Notes: a model not told the origin generated them from the letters alone. 64,000 nt of DNA from Lachnoclostridium sp. An118 (GCF_002160985.1 NZ_NFLQ01000013.1:43104-107103); one strand, 5' to 3'; positions 17,629-26,818 are shown, counted from the first letter of the stretch. Program-made: numbers and translations.

Positions 17629-18138
17629 TTACTTCAGGCTGCCTTCGGACAGCTCTTTTACGATCTTCATCCTGGCCCGGTAGTAGGTGACCCTGGCCCA
17701 GCTCTCCTGTTTGCCGAAGATATCTCCGATTTCCCGGAAGCTCAGCTCTCCCAGGGCTCTCAGGGTAAAGACTTCCTTGTAGGGCTCGTCCAGACAGTGC
17801 AGGACCCGGTAGATGGAGAGGCTTTCTGCCTTTCGGATACAGGCGTCCGATATATCCGGCACAGGAGCCTGCCGTTCTGCCAGGCTGTCTCCCGCGGTTT
17901 CCTCGCGCACCAGGCGTTTTTCCCTGCGGAGCTGGTCTATGTAGAGATTCCTGGCAATCTGGCACAGCCAGGATGTGACAGAGCAGTTTCCTTTGAAGTG
18001 CCGCATCTCTTTGAGAGCCCGGAAAAAGGTCTCCTGGGTGATTTCCTCTGCCGTGTGGGAATCCTTGCTCATGGAGAGGACAAAGAGATACACATCCTTA
18101 AAAAAACGCCTGTACAGCTCCTCAAAATCAATCTTCAC
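17629..18138 (-). CDS. ECF RNA polymerase sigma factor
   Basis: Extracytoplasmic-function sigma factor of 169 residues. Region 2 is about 8-75 (SKDSHTAEEITQETFFRALK, then SWLCQIARNLYIDQLRREKR). Region 4 is about 105-165 (LDEPYKEVFTLRALGELSFREIGDIFGKQESWARVTYYRAR). The start is GTG at 18138 with GGGAGGG nine bases upstream. It is paired with the anti-sigma gene and preceded by an ECF-type promoter (18169-18194), so it probably drives itself, as SigX/SigW/SigV do. Confidence 0.92.
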   Translation of the reverse strand: MKIDFEELYRRFFKDVYLFVLSMSKDSHTAEEITQETFFRALKEMRHFKGNCSVTSWLCQIARNLYIDQLRREKRLVREETAGDSLAERQAPVPDISDACIRKAESLSIYRVLHCLDEPYKEVFTLRALGELSFREIGDIFGKQESWARVTYYRARMKIVKELSEGSLK

Positions 18139-18168
18139 CGTGTCATTCCCTCCCCTCTTTGCACATTA

Positions 18169-18194
18169 GACGAAAATCCTGCGACTTTGTTACA
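18169..18194 (-). promoter_or_regulatory. ECF-type promoter of the sigma operon
   Basis: On the minus strand TGTAAC (18189-18194) and CGTC (18169-18172) are separated by exactly 16 bases, 30 bases before the GTG start. This matches SigX/SigW-class promoters (TGxAAC-N16/17-CGTC/CGAC). Confidence 0.7.
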
Positions 18195-18218
18195 GATTTT
18201 CCTGAAAAAGTTTCTTTT

Positions 18219-18247
18219 TTTACAGAAACCGCTATATATGGTATGAT
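18219..18247 (+). promoter_or_regulatory. Promoter of the two-component operon
   Basis: TTTACA (18219-18224), 17-base spacer, TATGAT (18242-18247). It is divergent from the ECF promoter. Confidence 0.6.
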
Positions 18248-18329
18248 AGCGTCAGCATGAGAAATTGTCTACCGGAGGGTGTGGGAGGAGAGGACTGTGC
18301 GCTCCGGGGCAGAAGGGAGGGAGAGAGAC

Positions 18330-18998
18330 ATGAAGATAGAGATCATAGAGGACGACCGGCTCCTGGGGCAGGCCCTGGAGATCTTTCTGAAAAAAGAGGG
18401 GTATGAGACAGTCCTCGCCCGTTCCTGCCGGGAGGCCCGGGAGAGGCTGGACCCCTCTGTATCTCTCCTCCTGGTGGATATCACGCTGCCCGACGGGGAC
18501 GGGATCGGTCTGTACAGAGAGCTGACAGAACGGGGACATATGCCCGGCATCTTCCTCACTGCCCGGGATGAAGAGGAGGATATGCTGGCCGCCTTCGACG
18601 CGGGGGCCGATGACTATGTGGTGAAGCCCTTCCCCATGAAGGTGCTCTCCCGTCGGATAAGAGCCGTGATGAGGAGAAATGAGGGCAGCGCCGGCCGGGC
18701 CCTCACCTGCCGGGAGCTGATCCTGTATCCGGAGAGGAAGGAGGCCAGTCTGGCGGGACAGCCCCTCCCCCTGACGCCCAAGGAGTACCGGCTGCTGGAG
18801 CTCTTTATGAGAAATCAGGGGCGGGTCCTTGGAAAGGAGAGCATCCTGGAGCAGGTATGGGACGTGGACGGACAGTTCGTGGGGGAGGGGACTGTGAGCG
18901 TCACGGTGAACCGGCTGCGGAAAAAGATCGATATCTGTCCCGGGCAGGAGAGCTACATCCAGAATGTCTTCGGCCTGGGATACCGCTTTGGAGAGTGA
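18330..18998 (+). CDS. OmpR-family response regulator
   Basis: DNA-binding response regulator of 222 residues. The receiver domain (1-115) has acidic residues Glu7-Asp8-Asp9, phosphoacceptor Asp50 in LLLVDITLP and Lys in YVVKPF. The C-terminal winged helix ends VNRLRKKID...VFGLGYRF. ATG at 18330 is chosen over an upstream ATG at 18279 because GGGAGGGAGAG lies just before it. The kinase follows after 15 bases and an ABC exporter lies downstream, as in BceRS/VexRS-like modules. Confidence 0.92.
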   Translation: MKIEIIEDDRLLGQALEIFLKKEGYETVLARSCREARERLDPSVSLLLVDITLPDGDGIGLYRELTERGHMPGIFLTARDEEEDMLAAFDAGADDYVVKPFPMKVLSRRIRAVMRRNEGSAGRALTCRELILYPERKEASLAGQPLPLTPKEYRLLELFMRNQGRVLGKESILEQVWDVDGQFVGEGTVSVTVNRLRKKIDICPGQESYIQNVFGLGYRFGE

Positions 18999-19013
18999 GA
19001 GGGAGGAGAGGCT

Positions 19014-19958
19014 ATGTGGATGTGGATCGCGGCGGGAGCCGTTCTGGGGGCAGGGGCTTCTTCTGCCCTTGTCCTCTATATCCAGAGAAGGAGGAGGGCG
19101 GCGGAGCTGGAAGAGCTGGCCGGCCTTGTGCGGGACGTGCTGGATGACAGGGAGATAGAAGAGAAGGCGGCTGGGGAAGAGACCCTCTACGGCCGCATAG
19201 AGCATATGCTGGTGCGCATACAGCGCATGAACCGGGGGCGGCAGGAGGAGCTTACGGAGAGCAGGAGCCGGGTCCAGAAGCTGATCACGGAGATCGCGCA
19301 CCAGATGCGCACACCCCTGGCAAACGGAGGCACCTATCTGGAGCTCCTGGAGGGTGAGCTTTCAGAGAGGGAGGACCCTGTGGCCGACCCCGTGCCCATG
19401 TATCTGGAGGCTCTGCGAAGCTCCCAGGAAAAGCTCCGCTTCCTGACCGAGGAGTTTATCAGGATTTCCCGGCTGGAAAACAACATTATCCGCATCCGGA
19501 AGGAGGAGAGGGATATTGCCGGGACGATAGGGGATGCTCTTGCCCAGGTGCGCCCCATGGCGGAGGAGAAGGGCGTGAGGATTTCAGAACATCTGCCGGA
19601 GGGTCTCTCCTGCCCTCACGATCCGGGCTGGTTCGGAGAGGCCCTGTGGAATGTGCTGGACAATGCGGTCAAATACAGCCAGGAAGGAGGACGGATATGG
19701 GTGGAGGCATCCAGAGGCGAACTGTACCTGACCATCCGTGTGGCGGATGAGGGCATCGGCATCGACGAGGGGGAGGAGGCCCGGGTGTTCCAGCGGTTCT
19801 ACAGAGGAAGGCGGACAGCCTCCTATGAGGGGCTGGGCGTGGGCCTCTATCTGGCTAGGGAGATCACGGCCAGGCACGGAGGCTTTATGGAGATACAGCG
19901 CAGGGACCCCGGCGTGGAGGTGAGGGTGTGCCTGCCGATCGGATTTGGAGAGATTTAG
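19014..19958 (+). CDS. Sensor histidine kinase, short intramembrane-sensing type
   Basis: Kinase of 314 residues with only one N-terminal helix (about 3-23) and no extracellular sensor domain. The H-box EIAHQMRTPLAN carries His96, the N-box is WNVLDNAVKYS, and the G boxes are VADEGIGID and GLGVGLYLARE. Kinases this bare usually sense through a partner, often the neighbouring ABC exporter. Confidence 0.9.
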   Translation: MWMWIAAGAVLGAGASSALVLYIQRRRRAAELEELAGLVRDVLDDREIEEKAAGEETLYGRIEHMLVRIQRMNRGRQEELTESRSRVQKLITEIAHQMRTPLANGGTYLELLEGELSEREDPVADPVPMYLEALRSSQEKLRFLTEEFIRISRLENNIIRIRKEERDIAGTIGDALAQVRPMAEEKGVRISEHLPEGLSCPHDPGWFGEALWNVLDNAVKYSQEGGRIWVEASRGELYLTIRVADEGIGIDEGEEARVFQRFYRGRRTASYEGLGVGLYLAREITARHGGFMEIQRRDPGVEVRVCLPIGFGEI

Positions 19959-19973
19959 AGAAGACTGCATTTT

Positions 19974-20006
19974 TGTTAGGAGTCTGTAAGATTTATCCTC
20001 TATACT
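19974..20006 (+). promoter_or_regulatory. Probable response-regulator site and -10 of the ABC operon
   Basis: Direct repeat TGTTAGG (19974-19980) and TGTAAGA (19985-19991), spaced one helical turn (11 bases). It covers the place of a -35 and is followed by TATACT (20001-20006). OmpR-type regulators bind such repeats; assignment to the adjacent regulator is inference. Confidence 0.45.
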
Positions 20007-20018
20007 GAAAACAGAATA

Positions 20019-20052
20019 CGGCGGCAGGGGCGCGTGTCCGCTCCTGCCGCCG
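20019..20052 (+). other. Strong leader hairpin upstream of the ABC genes
   Basis: Fourteen-pair stem with arm CGGCGGCAGG matched by CCTGCCGCCG (20019-20032 with 20039-20052), one G-T pair, six-base loop, and no T-run after it. It ends ten bases before the ribosome site AAGGAGGA. It could stabilise the mRNA or tune translation. Confidence 0.6.
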
Positions 20053-20077
20053 CTGCATTATGAAGGAGGACAGGAAG

Positions 20078-20764
20078 ATGGAGATAGTAAGAGCCGCGGG
20101 CTTAAAGAAATATTACGTGACAGACACCTATGAGGTCCGGGCCCTGGACGGGGTGACCCTCTGTGTGGAGGAGGGGGAGTTCCTGGCCGTTGTGGGCACG
20201 TCCGGCAGCGGCAAGACCACCCTTCTGAACCTGATGGGCGGCCTGGAGGAGCCGACGGCGGGCGGGGTGTGGATACGGGGAAGCAGCCTGAAGGATATGT
20301 CCCGGGAGGAGAGGACCGTCTTTCGCAGGAGGAATATCGGGTTTGTCTTTCAGCAGTTCAATCTGGTCCCCATGCTGGATGTATATGAAAATATTGTCCT
20401 GCCCCTGCGGCTGGACGGGGAGGAGCCGGACGAGGCCTTTCTGGAGGAGCTGGTGACGGCTCTTGGCATAAAGGGGAAGCTGGGCCGGATGCCCCAGACC
20501 CTCTCCGGGGGACAGCAGCAGCGGGCGGCCATTGCCCGGGCCCTCGTCACCAAGCCGGCCATCCTGCTGGCCGATGAGCCCACGGGCAGCCTGGACTCTG
20601 TGACGGGCATGGAGGTGATGGGGCTTCTTCGCACCTGCGCGGACCGGTTCCGCCAGACTGTGGTCCTTGTGACTCACCAGGAGGCGGCAGCCCAGATGGC
20701 GGACCGGGTCCTGCGCATGTCAGACGGAAGACTGTCGGGGGACAAAGGAGGGGGCAGGCTATGA
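20078..20764 (+). CDS. ABC transporter ATPase (MacB/LolD class)
   Basis: ATP-binding subunit of 228 residues. Walker A is GTSGSGKT (40-47), signature LSGGQQQR (142-149), Walker B ILLADEP with Glu167, then the switch His in VLVTHQ. GRxxxxxFQQFNL-type spacing is that of FtsX-linked ATPases. ATG at 20078 is preferred because AAGGAGGA sits eight bases upstream; an ATG at 20060 lies before that site. Its end overlaps the permease start by ATGA. Confidence 0.93.
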   Translation: MEIVRAAGLKKYYVTDTYEVRALDGVTLCVEEGEFLAVVGTSGSGKTTLLNLMGGLEEPTAGGVWIRGSSLKDMSREERTVFRRRNIGFVFQQFNLVPMLDVYENIVLPLRLDGEEPDEAFLEELVTALGIKGKLGRMPQTLSGGQQQRAAIARALVTKPAILLADEPTGSLDSVTGMEVMGLLRTCADRFRQTVVLVTHQEAAAQMADRVLRMSDGRLSGDKGGGRL

Positions 20765-23529
20765 GAGAGTACAGAGGGAGAATGGCCGGGAGTGCCCGGC
20801 AGGCCATGAGGATGCTCTCACGGCGGGGCGCCCGGGCGGCTGCGGGGAGAAACAGGATCCTCTTTTTTGCGGTGCTCTTTTGCACAGCGGCCATGGCCGT
20901 TATCTTTACCTTCTCCACAGGAAGGATACAGGCGGAGCAGATACGCTCTGTCCGGCAGGCGGGGACGGCGGCTTCCACCTGCCTTGACAGGGCGGACATG
21001 TCCCAGTATGAGTCTATCCGCAGCCTCTCCTATATCCAGGCTGTGGGGAGAAAGACCTATGCCGGCCGGGCAGTGAGTCCCAAGGGAGAGGGCTATGTCT
21101 GCCGGCTGTCGGCCCTGGATGAGGTCGGCTGGGAGGTCATGGAGAGCCCTGCCTACACGGAGATAGAGGGCCATTACCCGACCGGAGAGCAGGAGATCAT
21201 GCTGCCGTTGCGGGCGCTTGACGACCTGGGGATCAGCCGGCCCCGGGAGGGAATGGAAATCTCCCTGGAGGTGGAGAAGGGACTTTTTGAGAAGAGCCGG
21301 GAGACCTTTCTCTTAAGCGGCTGGTACACGGACTACACGGAGGTCTCCGGTGGGGAGGCCCAGGGCTATATCTCCGTGGCAAAGCTGGAGGACTGGGGAG
21401 GCAGTCTGAAGGAGGAGACGGAGCTTCTCATCCTGCAGAGGGATACTCTTGACGGACAGCAGGCGGAGGAGCGGCTCTACCGGGATGTGGGGCTGGAGAC
21501 GGACGCCCAGCGGTTCACAGGAGGGAACACGGCCTCCTACGAGGCAGTGCGGCGCCTGGCCGGGGGTTACGGGACGGCGGCATTGGCGGCGGCAGTCATC
21601 CTGACAGGCATGTTCTTCCTCATCTACAATGTGATGCAGATCTCCATGGCCGGGGATGTCCGGCAGATGGGACTTCTGCACATTCTGGGCATGACGGACG
21701 CGCAGCTTCGGGATTTTTATCTGGGCCAGCTAAAAGGTTCGGTCCTGGGCGGGGTGCTGGCGGGGACCGCCCTGTCTGCCATCCTTCTGCTTACGTGGGT
21801 GCCGCGGATACTGGGGGAGAAGTACCTGAGAGACTGGGGCGGAGCCGAAAGCGTCACATTTTTCCACCCCGGCATCCTGGCAGCCTGCGCCGCCTTTGCC
21901 CTGCTGGCAGCAGGCGGGGCGGCTCTTCCGGTCATCCTGAGGGCGGTCTCCCTGAACGCCCTGGAGGCCTCCGCCTACACCGGGGGAAGACCGGGAAAGA
22001 GGAGAAAGAGAAGAGCGGTCACAGGAGAGCAAAAGAGGAGAAGGCCCCGCTCACCAAAGAGAGAGCTTGTCTTCATGGCCTGGCAGAATGTGACCCGCCA
22101 CCGGGGCAGGTTCCTCCTCACCGTCCTGTCCCTGTCCCTCGGGATGGAGGCGGCCCTGGGGGCTCTTGTGGTGGCCCGGGGTGCGGACTACAGGGGCGCC
22201 GTGGCCAAGAGGCCGGATTTTGTAGTGGCGGGGAGCTCCTGCTATCCCGCGGAGGAGGGGGAGGGAGACCTGGGAGGAAATCTGGAAAAGGACCCCTTCC
22301 TCACAGGCAAGGACGGATTTTCTCTTCTCTATGACAACGACTATGATGAATTCTCTCCCATCAGCCCGGAAGTAAAAGAGCAGCTCCTGACCGCGGAGGG
22401 CGTGGATCAGAGCAGCGTGAAGCTGGCAGAGGGCGGCTATCTGTCTCCCGCCTTCAGCAGGAAGGGGCTGGAACCCCTGAACGACAGCGGTGACAGCGTA
22501 GAAGAGCTAGAGGAGGAGTACGGAAGCACCGGACTTCCGGTGGAGGTCATGCTGGGGGCAGACTTCTGCACAGTCCAGATCCTGTCGGAGGAGGAGATAC
22601 AGGAGCTGACAGATTTTGCCAGGGAGCAGGACATGGGGCTTGACATGGACAGCCTGGCGGGAGGAAACGGCGTCCTTCTCCTCCATGACCACATCCTGTC
22701 CCCGGCCAGGGAAAAGCTGGCCAGAGAGAGCGTGGGGGAGCCCATCACCTTTTCCGCACTCTGGACAAAGGAGGAGAGGGAGAGAAGGATGGAGGCCACA
22801 CAGGAGGAGCTGGAGCAGATGGGAGAGGTGCAAAGACAGACCTCCCAGCCCCTCACTCTGTGCGGCTACATGAACACGAAGGCGGAGGGGTTCCCGGATT
22901 TTCCCAGGAGCTGGCACGGGGAGAACATCCTCTATTTTGTCACCAGCCGGGAGGGATTTGAAAAGCTCCCCACAGAGGCAAAGACGCTCCTTGTGGAGCT
23001 GGACGCAGAGGATGGCCGGGAGGCGGATGTCCAGAAGGACATCGAGAGGATCACCGCGGCGGAGAACAGGAAGAGGGACGAGGCGGGGGAGGCCGGTGTC
23101 TTCTTCATCAGCGCCGGGGACCTTCTTGAGGAGGCCGGAAGCTACATCTTTGTCAGCAACCTGGTCTTTGCTGTCATCGCAGTCCTTCTCATCTTTGCCG
23201 GGCTCCTGAACTACTTTAATGTCTGCGTCACCGGTATCTTGTCACGGCGCGGGGAGTTTGACATGATGGAGAAGATTGGCATGACCAGGCGGCAGCAGCG
23301 GTGGATGCTGGCGGCGGAGGGGGGCTTCTATGTCCTGACAGCGGCAGTTCTCCTCTTGACGGCGGGGAGCGCCCTCCTGGCAGTCCTGGGGGCCGTCATG
23401 GAAAGGAGGATATCCTGGTTTGCCTTCCACTGGCCCGCGGGTCCGGCGGCGCTGATGACGGCAGGGCTTTTTGTCATCTGCCTGGGAGTGCCCTTCCTGG
23501 CCTGCAGGAGGGGGAGTTTAAGCCGGTAA
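20761..23529 (+). CDS. FtsX-like ABC permease
   Basis: Permease of 922 residues with two FtsX domains: an N-terminal helix (about 37-57), three helices at about 275-395, another helix near 450-470 after a basic KRRKRR linker, a large ~300-residue outer loop, and three C-terminal helices (about 790-915). This is the usual plan of BceB/VexP/MacB-like exporters of peptides or lipids. The start overlaps the ATPase stop. Export substrate unknown; the adjacent kinase suggests antimicrobial-peptide or cell-wall stress. Confidence 0.88.
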   Translation: MREYRGRMAGSARQAMRMLSRRGARAAAGRNRILFFAVLFCTAAMAVIFTFSTGRIQAEQIRSVRQAGTAASTCLDRADMSQYESIRSLSYIQAVGRKTYAGRAVSPKGEGYVCRLSALDEVGWEVMESPAYTEIEGHYPTGEQEIMLPLRALDDLGISRPREGMEISLEVEKGLFEKSRETFLLSGWYTDYTEVSGGEAQGYISVAKLEDWGGSLKEETELLILQRDTLDGQQAEERLYRDVGLETDAQRFTGGNTASYEAVRRLAGGYGTAALAAAVILTGMFFLIYNVMQISMAGDVRQMGLLHILGMTDAQLRDFYLGQLKGSVLGGVLAGTALSAILLLTWVPRILGEKYLRDWGGAESVTFFHPGILAACAAFALLAAGGAALPVILRAVSLNALEASAYTGGRPGKRRKRRAVTGEQKRRRPRSPKRELVFMAWQNVTRHRGRFLLTVLSLSLGMEAALGALVVARGADYRGAVAKRPDFVVAGSSCYPAEEGEGDLGGNLEKDPFLTGKDGFSLLYDNDYDEFSPISPEVKEQLLTAEGVDQSSVKLAEGGYLSPAFSRKGLEPLNDSGDSVEELEEEYGSTGLPVEVMLGADFCTVQILSEEEIQELTDFAREQDMGLDMDSLAGGNGVLLLHDHILSPAREKLARESVGEPITFSALWTKEERERRMEATQEELEQMGEVQRQTSQPLTLCGYMNTKAEGFPDFPRSWHGENILYFVTSREGFEKLPTEAKTLLVELDAEDGREADVQKDIERITAAENRKRDEAGEAGVFFISAGDLLEEAGSYIFVSNLVFAVIAVLLIFAGLLNYFNVCVTGILSRRGEFDMMEKIGMTRRQQRWMLAAEGGFYVLTAAVLLLTAGSALLAVLGAVMERRISWFAFHWPAGPAALMTAGLFVICLGVPFLACRRGSLSR

Positions 23530-23560
23530 AATATGGAAACAAATAGGGAAACACAGCGGG

Positions 23561-23593
23561 AAGCAGAGACAGGAGCAGCGGCCTCTGCTTTTT
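23561..23593 (+). terminator. Terminator after the ABC operon
   Basis: Eight-base stem AAGCAGAG/CTCTGCTT (23561-23568 with 23583-23590) ending in TTTTT. Confidence 0.7.
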
Positions 23594-23635
23594 CGCATAA
23601 GTTTTACTTATAGATATGAGGAGGCGAAGAAGCTG

Positions 23636-24127
23636 ATGAGAGAGTATGCGCCGGAGGCCTCCTTCGCATCCTGGGCTTTTCGCTTTGCGGCCAGCCAGGA
23701 GGGCGTGGCGCGGGTACTGTCCGGCATGAATACCGTGGAGCAGGTGATGGACAATACGGCCACGTTCAGGGATTTCAGACCCATCACAGAGGAGGAGCTG
23801 GGGATCATCCGGCAGGTGACAGGGATCATAGAGAAGCATACGCCCATCCCTTGCACGGCCTGTTCCTACTGCACCCACGGATGTCCGAAGGGGATTGCCA
23901 TCCCGGAGTATTTTGCGCTGTACAACAGCATATCCCGGACCACCGGCAGCTTTTCCAGCCATGCGGTCTACTATAACAATATGAGCCTGAGGCACGGGAA
24001 GGCCAGCGACTGTATCGGCTGCAGGCAGTGCGAGCGGGCCTGTCCCCAGCATCTGCCCATCACTGACTATCTGAAGGATGTGGCGGCCAAATTTGAGGCG
24101 GGCAGCAGCTTCCCGACAAGGAAATAG
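23636..24127 (+). pseudogene. C-terminal half of an iron-sulfur aldo/keto reductase
   Basis: About 163 residues. SFASWAFRFAASQEGVARVLSGMN matches the last barrel strands of the ~375-residue 4Fe-4S aldo/keto reductases. The C-terminal ferredoxin-like part follows with CTACSYCTHGCP and CIGCRQCERACP, both complete. The first ~200 residues, including the catalytic tetrad, are absent. The frame is open for only a few codons upstream, just after the terminator of the previous operon. A remnant, though AGGAGG upstream of ATG 23636 could still allow translation. Confidence 0.7.
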
Positions 24128-24154
24128 ATGAGTGAGGAGCCGAAATAGAAGATC

Positions 24155-24195
24155 AGGCGGTTAAAGTAGGCAGTAGACAAACCGCCTTCCTTTTT
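24155..24195 (+). terminator. Terminator after the aldo/keto reductase remnant
   Basis: Stem AGGCGGTT/AACCGCCT (24155-24162 with 24180-24187), 17-base loop, then TTCCTTTTT. Confidence 0.7.
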
Positions 24196-24263
24196 GCTAG
24201 ACTGTAACTGACAGACAGGGTACGGTCAGTGAGAAGGAAGGTGGTCTTTTGCTGCTCAGACAG

Positions 24264-24377
24264 ATGAAATTGTTCTGGGTCAGGGAGCAGAGCAATTACT
24301 ATATCGAGGAGTTTGCCCGGATGCTGAGGGGCCTCCTCGGGGAGCCCCGGGATGACTTTCGGGGGCAGGAGAGATGA
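24264..24377 (+). pseudogene. Possible C-terminal tail of a LysR-type regulator
   Basis: Open stretch of 37 residues (QMKLFWVREQSNYYIEEFARML in context). It resembles the final helix of LysR effector domains, where a Leu-x-Trp motif is followed by a hydrophobic helix. No N-terminal part exists upstream. Weak assignment based only on pattern. Confidence 0.25.
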
Positions 24378-24425
24378 AACAGATTAATTAAACATATTTA
24401 TCATAACAGAAAAGGAGAGCGGACT

Positions 24426-25574
24426 ATGAATTATCGTGAACTGGGAAATACGGGGCTGATGGTCAGCGAGATCGGACTTGGCTGTGAGGGATTTGCGGAG
24501 GACGGCTGCCGGGGGGCAAAGCTGCTCCTGGACGAGGCACAGCGCCAGGGTATCAACTACTTTGATCTCTATACATCCAATCCCCAGGTGCGCTCCGCCG
24601 TGGGGGAGGCCCTCCGGGGGAGGAGGGACAGATTCATCATCCAGTCCCATGTCTGTTCTGTCTGGAAGGACGGCCAGTACAAGCGTTCCAGAAACATTGA
24701 TGAGGTAAAGGCGGGCATGGAGGAGATGCTCCGCCTGCTCCGGACAGACTATATTGACGTGGGGATGATCCACTATGTGGACTCCATGAAGGACTGGCAG
24801 GAGATCGCGCAGGGGCCGGTGCTGGCCTATGCAAAGGAGCTGAAGGAGCAGGGCGTGATACGCCACATCGGCCTGTCCAGCCACAATCCTGAGGTGGCCC
24901 TGGCGGCGGTAAAGAGCGGCTCCATCGAGGTGCTCATGTTCAGCGTCAATCCATGCTATGACCTGCAGCCGGCCAGCGAGGATGTGGAGGAGCTGTGGGC
25001 GGAGAAAAACTATGAGAGCCATCTGGTGAACATGGATCCGGAGAGGCAGGAGCTCTACGAGACATGCCAGAGGCAGGGAGTGGGCGTGACGGTCATGAAG
25101 GCCTTCGGCGGAGGGGACCTGCTGGATGAGAAGATGTCCCCGGCGGGAAAAGCGCTGACAGCGGTCCAGTGCCTCCACTATGCACTGACCCGCCCGGCGG
25201 TGGCCACCGTGCTGGCCGGGGCCCACAGCGTGGAGCAGCTTCGGGAGAGCCTTGCCTACGAGACGGCGTCGGAGGAGGAGAGGGACTATGCCCCCGCCTT
25301 TGCCTCCTTCCCCAACATAAGCTGGGAGGGACACTGCATGTACTGCAGTCACTGTGCTCCCTGCCCGAAGAGGATCGATGTGGCCTCTGTCACGAAATTC
25401 CTGAACCTTGCGAGGGCTCAGAAGGAGGTGCCGGAGACCGTGCGCGAGCACTATGAGGTGCTGGAGCACCACGCCGGAGAGTGCATCCGGTGCGGAGCAT
25501 GCGAGACCAGATGTCCCTTTAAGGTGCCCATCATGGAGAATATGGCCAGGGCAGCGGAAATGTTTAGAAAATAG
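24426..25574 (+). CDS. Aldo/keto reductase with C-terminal 4Fe-4S domain
   Basis: Oxidoreductase of 382 residues. The barrel starts NYRELGNTGLMVSEIGLGC and carries DLYTS in place of the usual Asp-Tyr motif, plus IHYVDSMKDW and GLSSHNPE. The ferredoxin-like tail has CMYCSHCAPCP and CIRCGACETRCPF, giving two cluster sites. In the active region the usual Tyr context is changed (YFDLYTSNPQ), so catalysis may differ from classical members. AAGGAG precedes the start and a strong terminator follows. Intact, unlike the fragment at 23636. Confidence 0.85.
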   Translation: MNYRELGNTGLMVSEIGLGCEGFAEDGCRGAKLLLDEAQRQGINYFDLYTSNPQVRSAVGEALRGRRDRFIIQSHVCSVWKDGQYKRSRNIDEVKAGMEEMLRLLRTDYIDVGMIHYVDSMKDWQEIAQGPVLAYAKELKEQGVIRHIGLSSHNPEVALAAVKSGSIEVLMFSVNPCYDLQPASEDVEELWAEKNYESHLVNMDPERQELYETCQRQGVGVTVMKAFGGGDLLDEKMSPAGKALTAVQCLHYALTRPAVATVLAGAHSVEQLRESLAYETASEEERDYAPAFASFPNISWEGHCMYCSHCAPCPKRIDVASVTKFLNLARAQKEVPETVREHYEVLEHHAGECIRCGACETRCPFKVPIMENMARAAEMFRK

Positions 25575-25582
25575 AGAAATAC

Positions 25583-25622
25583 CGCCCGGATCAGGCGTTG
25601 GCTCTGGTCCGGGCGTTTTTTT
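25583..25622 (+). terminator. Strong terminator abutting a truncated alcohol dehydrogenase
   Basis: Twelve-pair stem CGCCCGGATCAG/CTGGTCCGGGCG (25583-25594 with 25604-25615, one G-T pair) followed by seven T. Coding sequence of the next gene resumes only about ten bases later. Confidence 0.9.
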
Positions 25623-25633
25623 GCATCCTGCGG

Positions 25634-26737
25634 GGAGAGGGAGCTGTAAAAGAGCATCTGGCTGAGGCTGTGTCCGCCTACGGCGCTAATGTGATGCTTG
25701 CCTACGGCGGAGGCTCCGTGAAAAAGAACGGTATCTACGACGAGGTGAAGTCCATCCTGGAAGGTGCGGGAAAGAAGGTGACAGATTTCTCCGGCATCAT
25801 GTCCAATCCCACCTACGCCAAGGTGCAGGAGGGAGCGAAGCTCGCAGAGAGTGAGCATATTGACTTTATCCTGGCAGTAGGCGGCGGCTCTGTCATAGAC
25901 TGCTGCAAGATCGTCGCGGCCCAGGCCAGGACAGACAAGGACCTGTGGGAGATGGAGATGAAAGAGCATAAGTTCCCCACGGACGTGCTGCCCATGGGAG
26001 CCATCGTCACAGCCTCCGGTACCGGAGCTGAGATGAACGGCGGCGCGGTCATCACCAATGAGGAGAAGGTGGTCAAGGCAGGCATGGCTGACGCGGCGCC
26101 CAGATTTGCCATCCTGGACCCGGCCTGCACCATGTCTGTTCCCAGGATGCAGGTGATCTCCGGCGCATTTGACACCCTAAGCCACGCCATGGAGACGTAT
26201 TTCGGAAGCTCCGATGAGGACAATGTGTCCGATGATGTCGCCCTCGCTGTCATGAGGAACACGGTAGTCAACATGAAGCGCCTCATGGGAAATATCGATG
26301 ACATCCAGGCCAGGGGCAACCTGATGTGGGACTCCGCCATGGCAGAGAACGGTATCCTGAAGGTGGGGAGGGTGACTGACTTCCAGTGCCATCAGATGGA
26401 GCACCAGATGGGAGCCTACACGGACTGCAACCACGGTCAGGGACTGGCTGTGATCCATCCGGCCTACTACCGCCATATTGTCAAGGATGCGGAGGAAAAA
26501 TTCGCAAAATTCGGCAGGGAGGTCTTTGGCGTTGACACGGCGGAGAAAGCGGTGGAGGCACTGGCGGATTTTATCCGGGAGTGCGGCCTTCCCACAAAGA
26601 TGAGCGAGCTGAGGTCAAAAGCGGAGATCACGCCGGAGCTCCTTAGAAACGTGGCGGACACATGCAACATCATCAAGACTGATCCGAGAGAGCTGACACA
26701 CGATGAGATTTACGACATTCTGATGGAGTGCATGTAG
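25634..26737 (+). pseudogene. Iron-containing alcohol dehydrogenase lacking its start
   Basis: Group III Fe-dependent alcohol dehydrogenase. The recognisable protein begins at GEGAVKEHLAEAV, about 15 residues into the family (compare VYFGQGCVKEFL in the intact paralogue at 30380), directly after the upstream terminator. No ATG, promoter or ribosome site precedes it; the open frame reaches back only through the terminator. The rest is intact: VGGGSVIDC nucleotide loop, TASGTGAEMNG and metal residues in DTLSHAMETY, HQMEHQMGAY and CNHGQGLAV. It is probably silent unless started internally at a later Met. Confidence 0.7.
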
Positions 26738-26818
26738 GACAAAAGCGCAGGCAGGGCAAATGTCCATGCATGCGTGCGCACGGGAATGTGCAGCAGGAAT
26801 ATAAGAGGTGATCTTCAG

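Noticed and set aside
23636..24127. Treating this as a stand-alone ferredoxin gene
   Set aside because: The text before the cysteine clusters is clearly the end of an aldo/keto reductase barrel, so it is a truncated copy.
25598..25633. TTG at 25598 as the start of the alcohol dehydrogenase
   Set aside because: It lies inside the loop of a strong terminator, has no ribosome site, and the encoded residues do not match the family.
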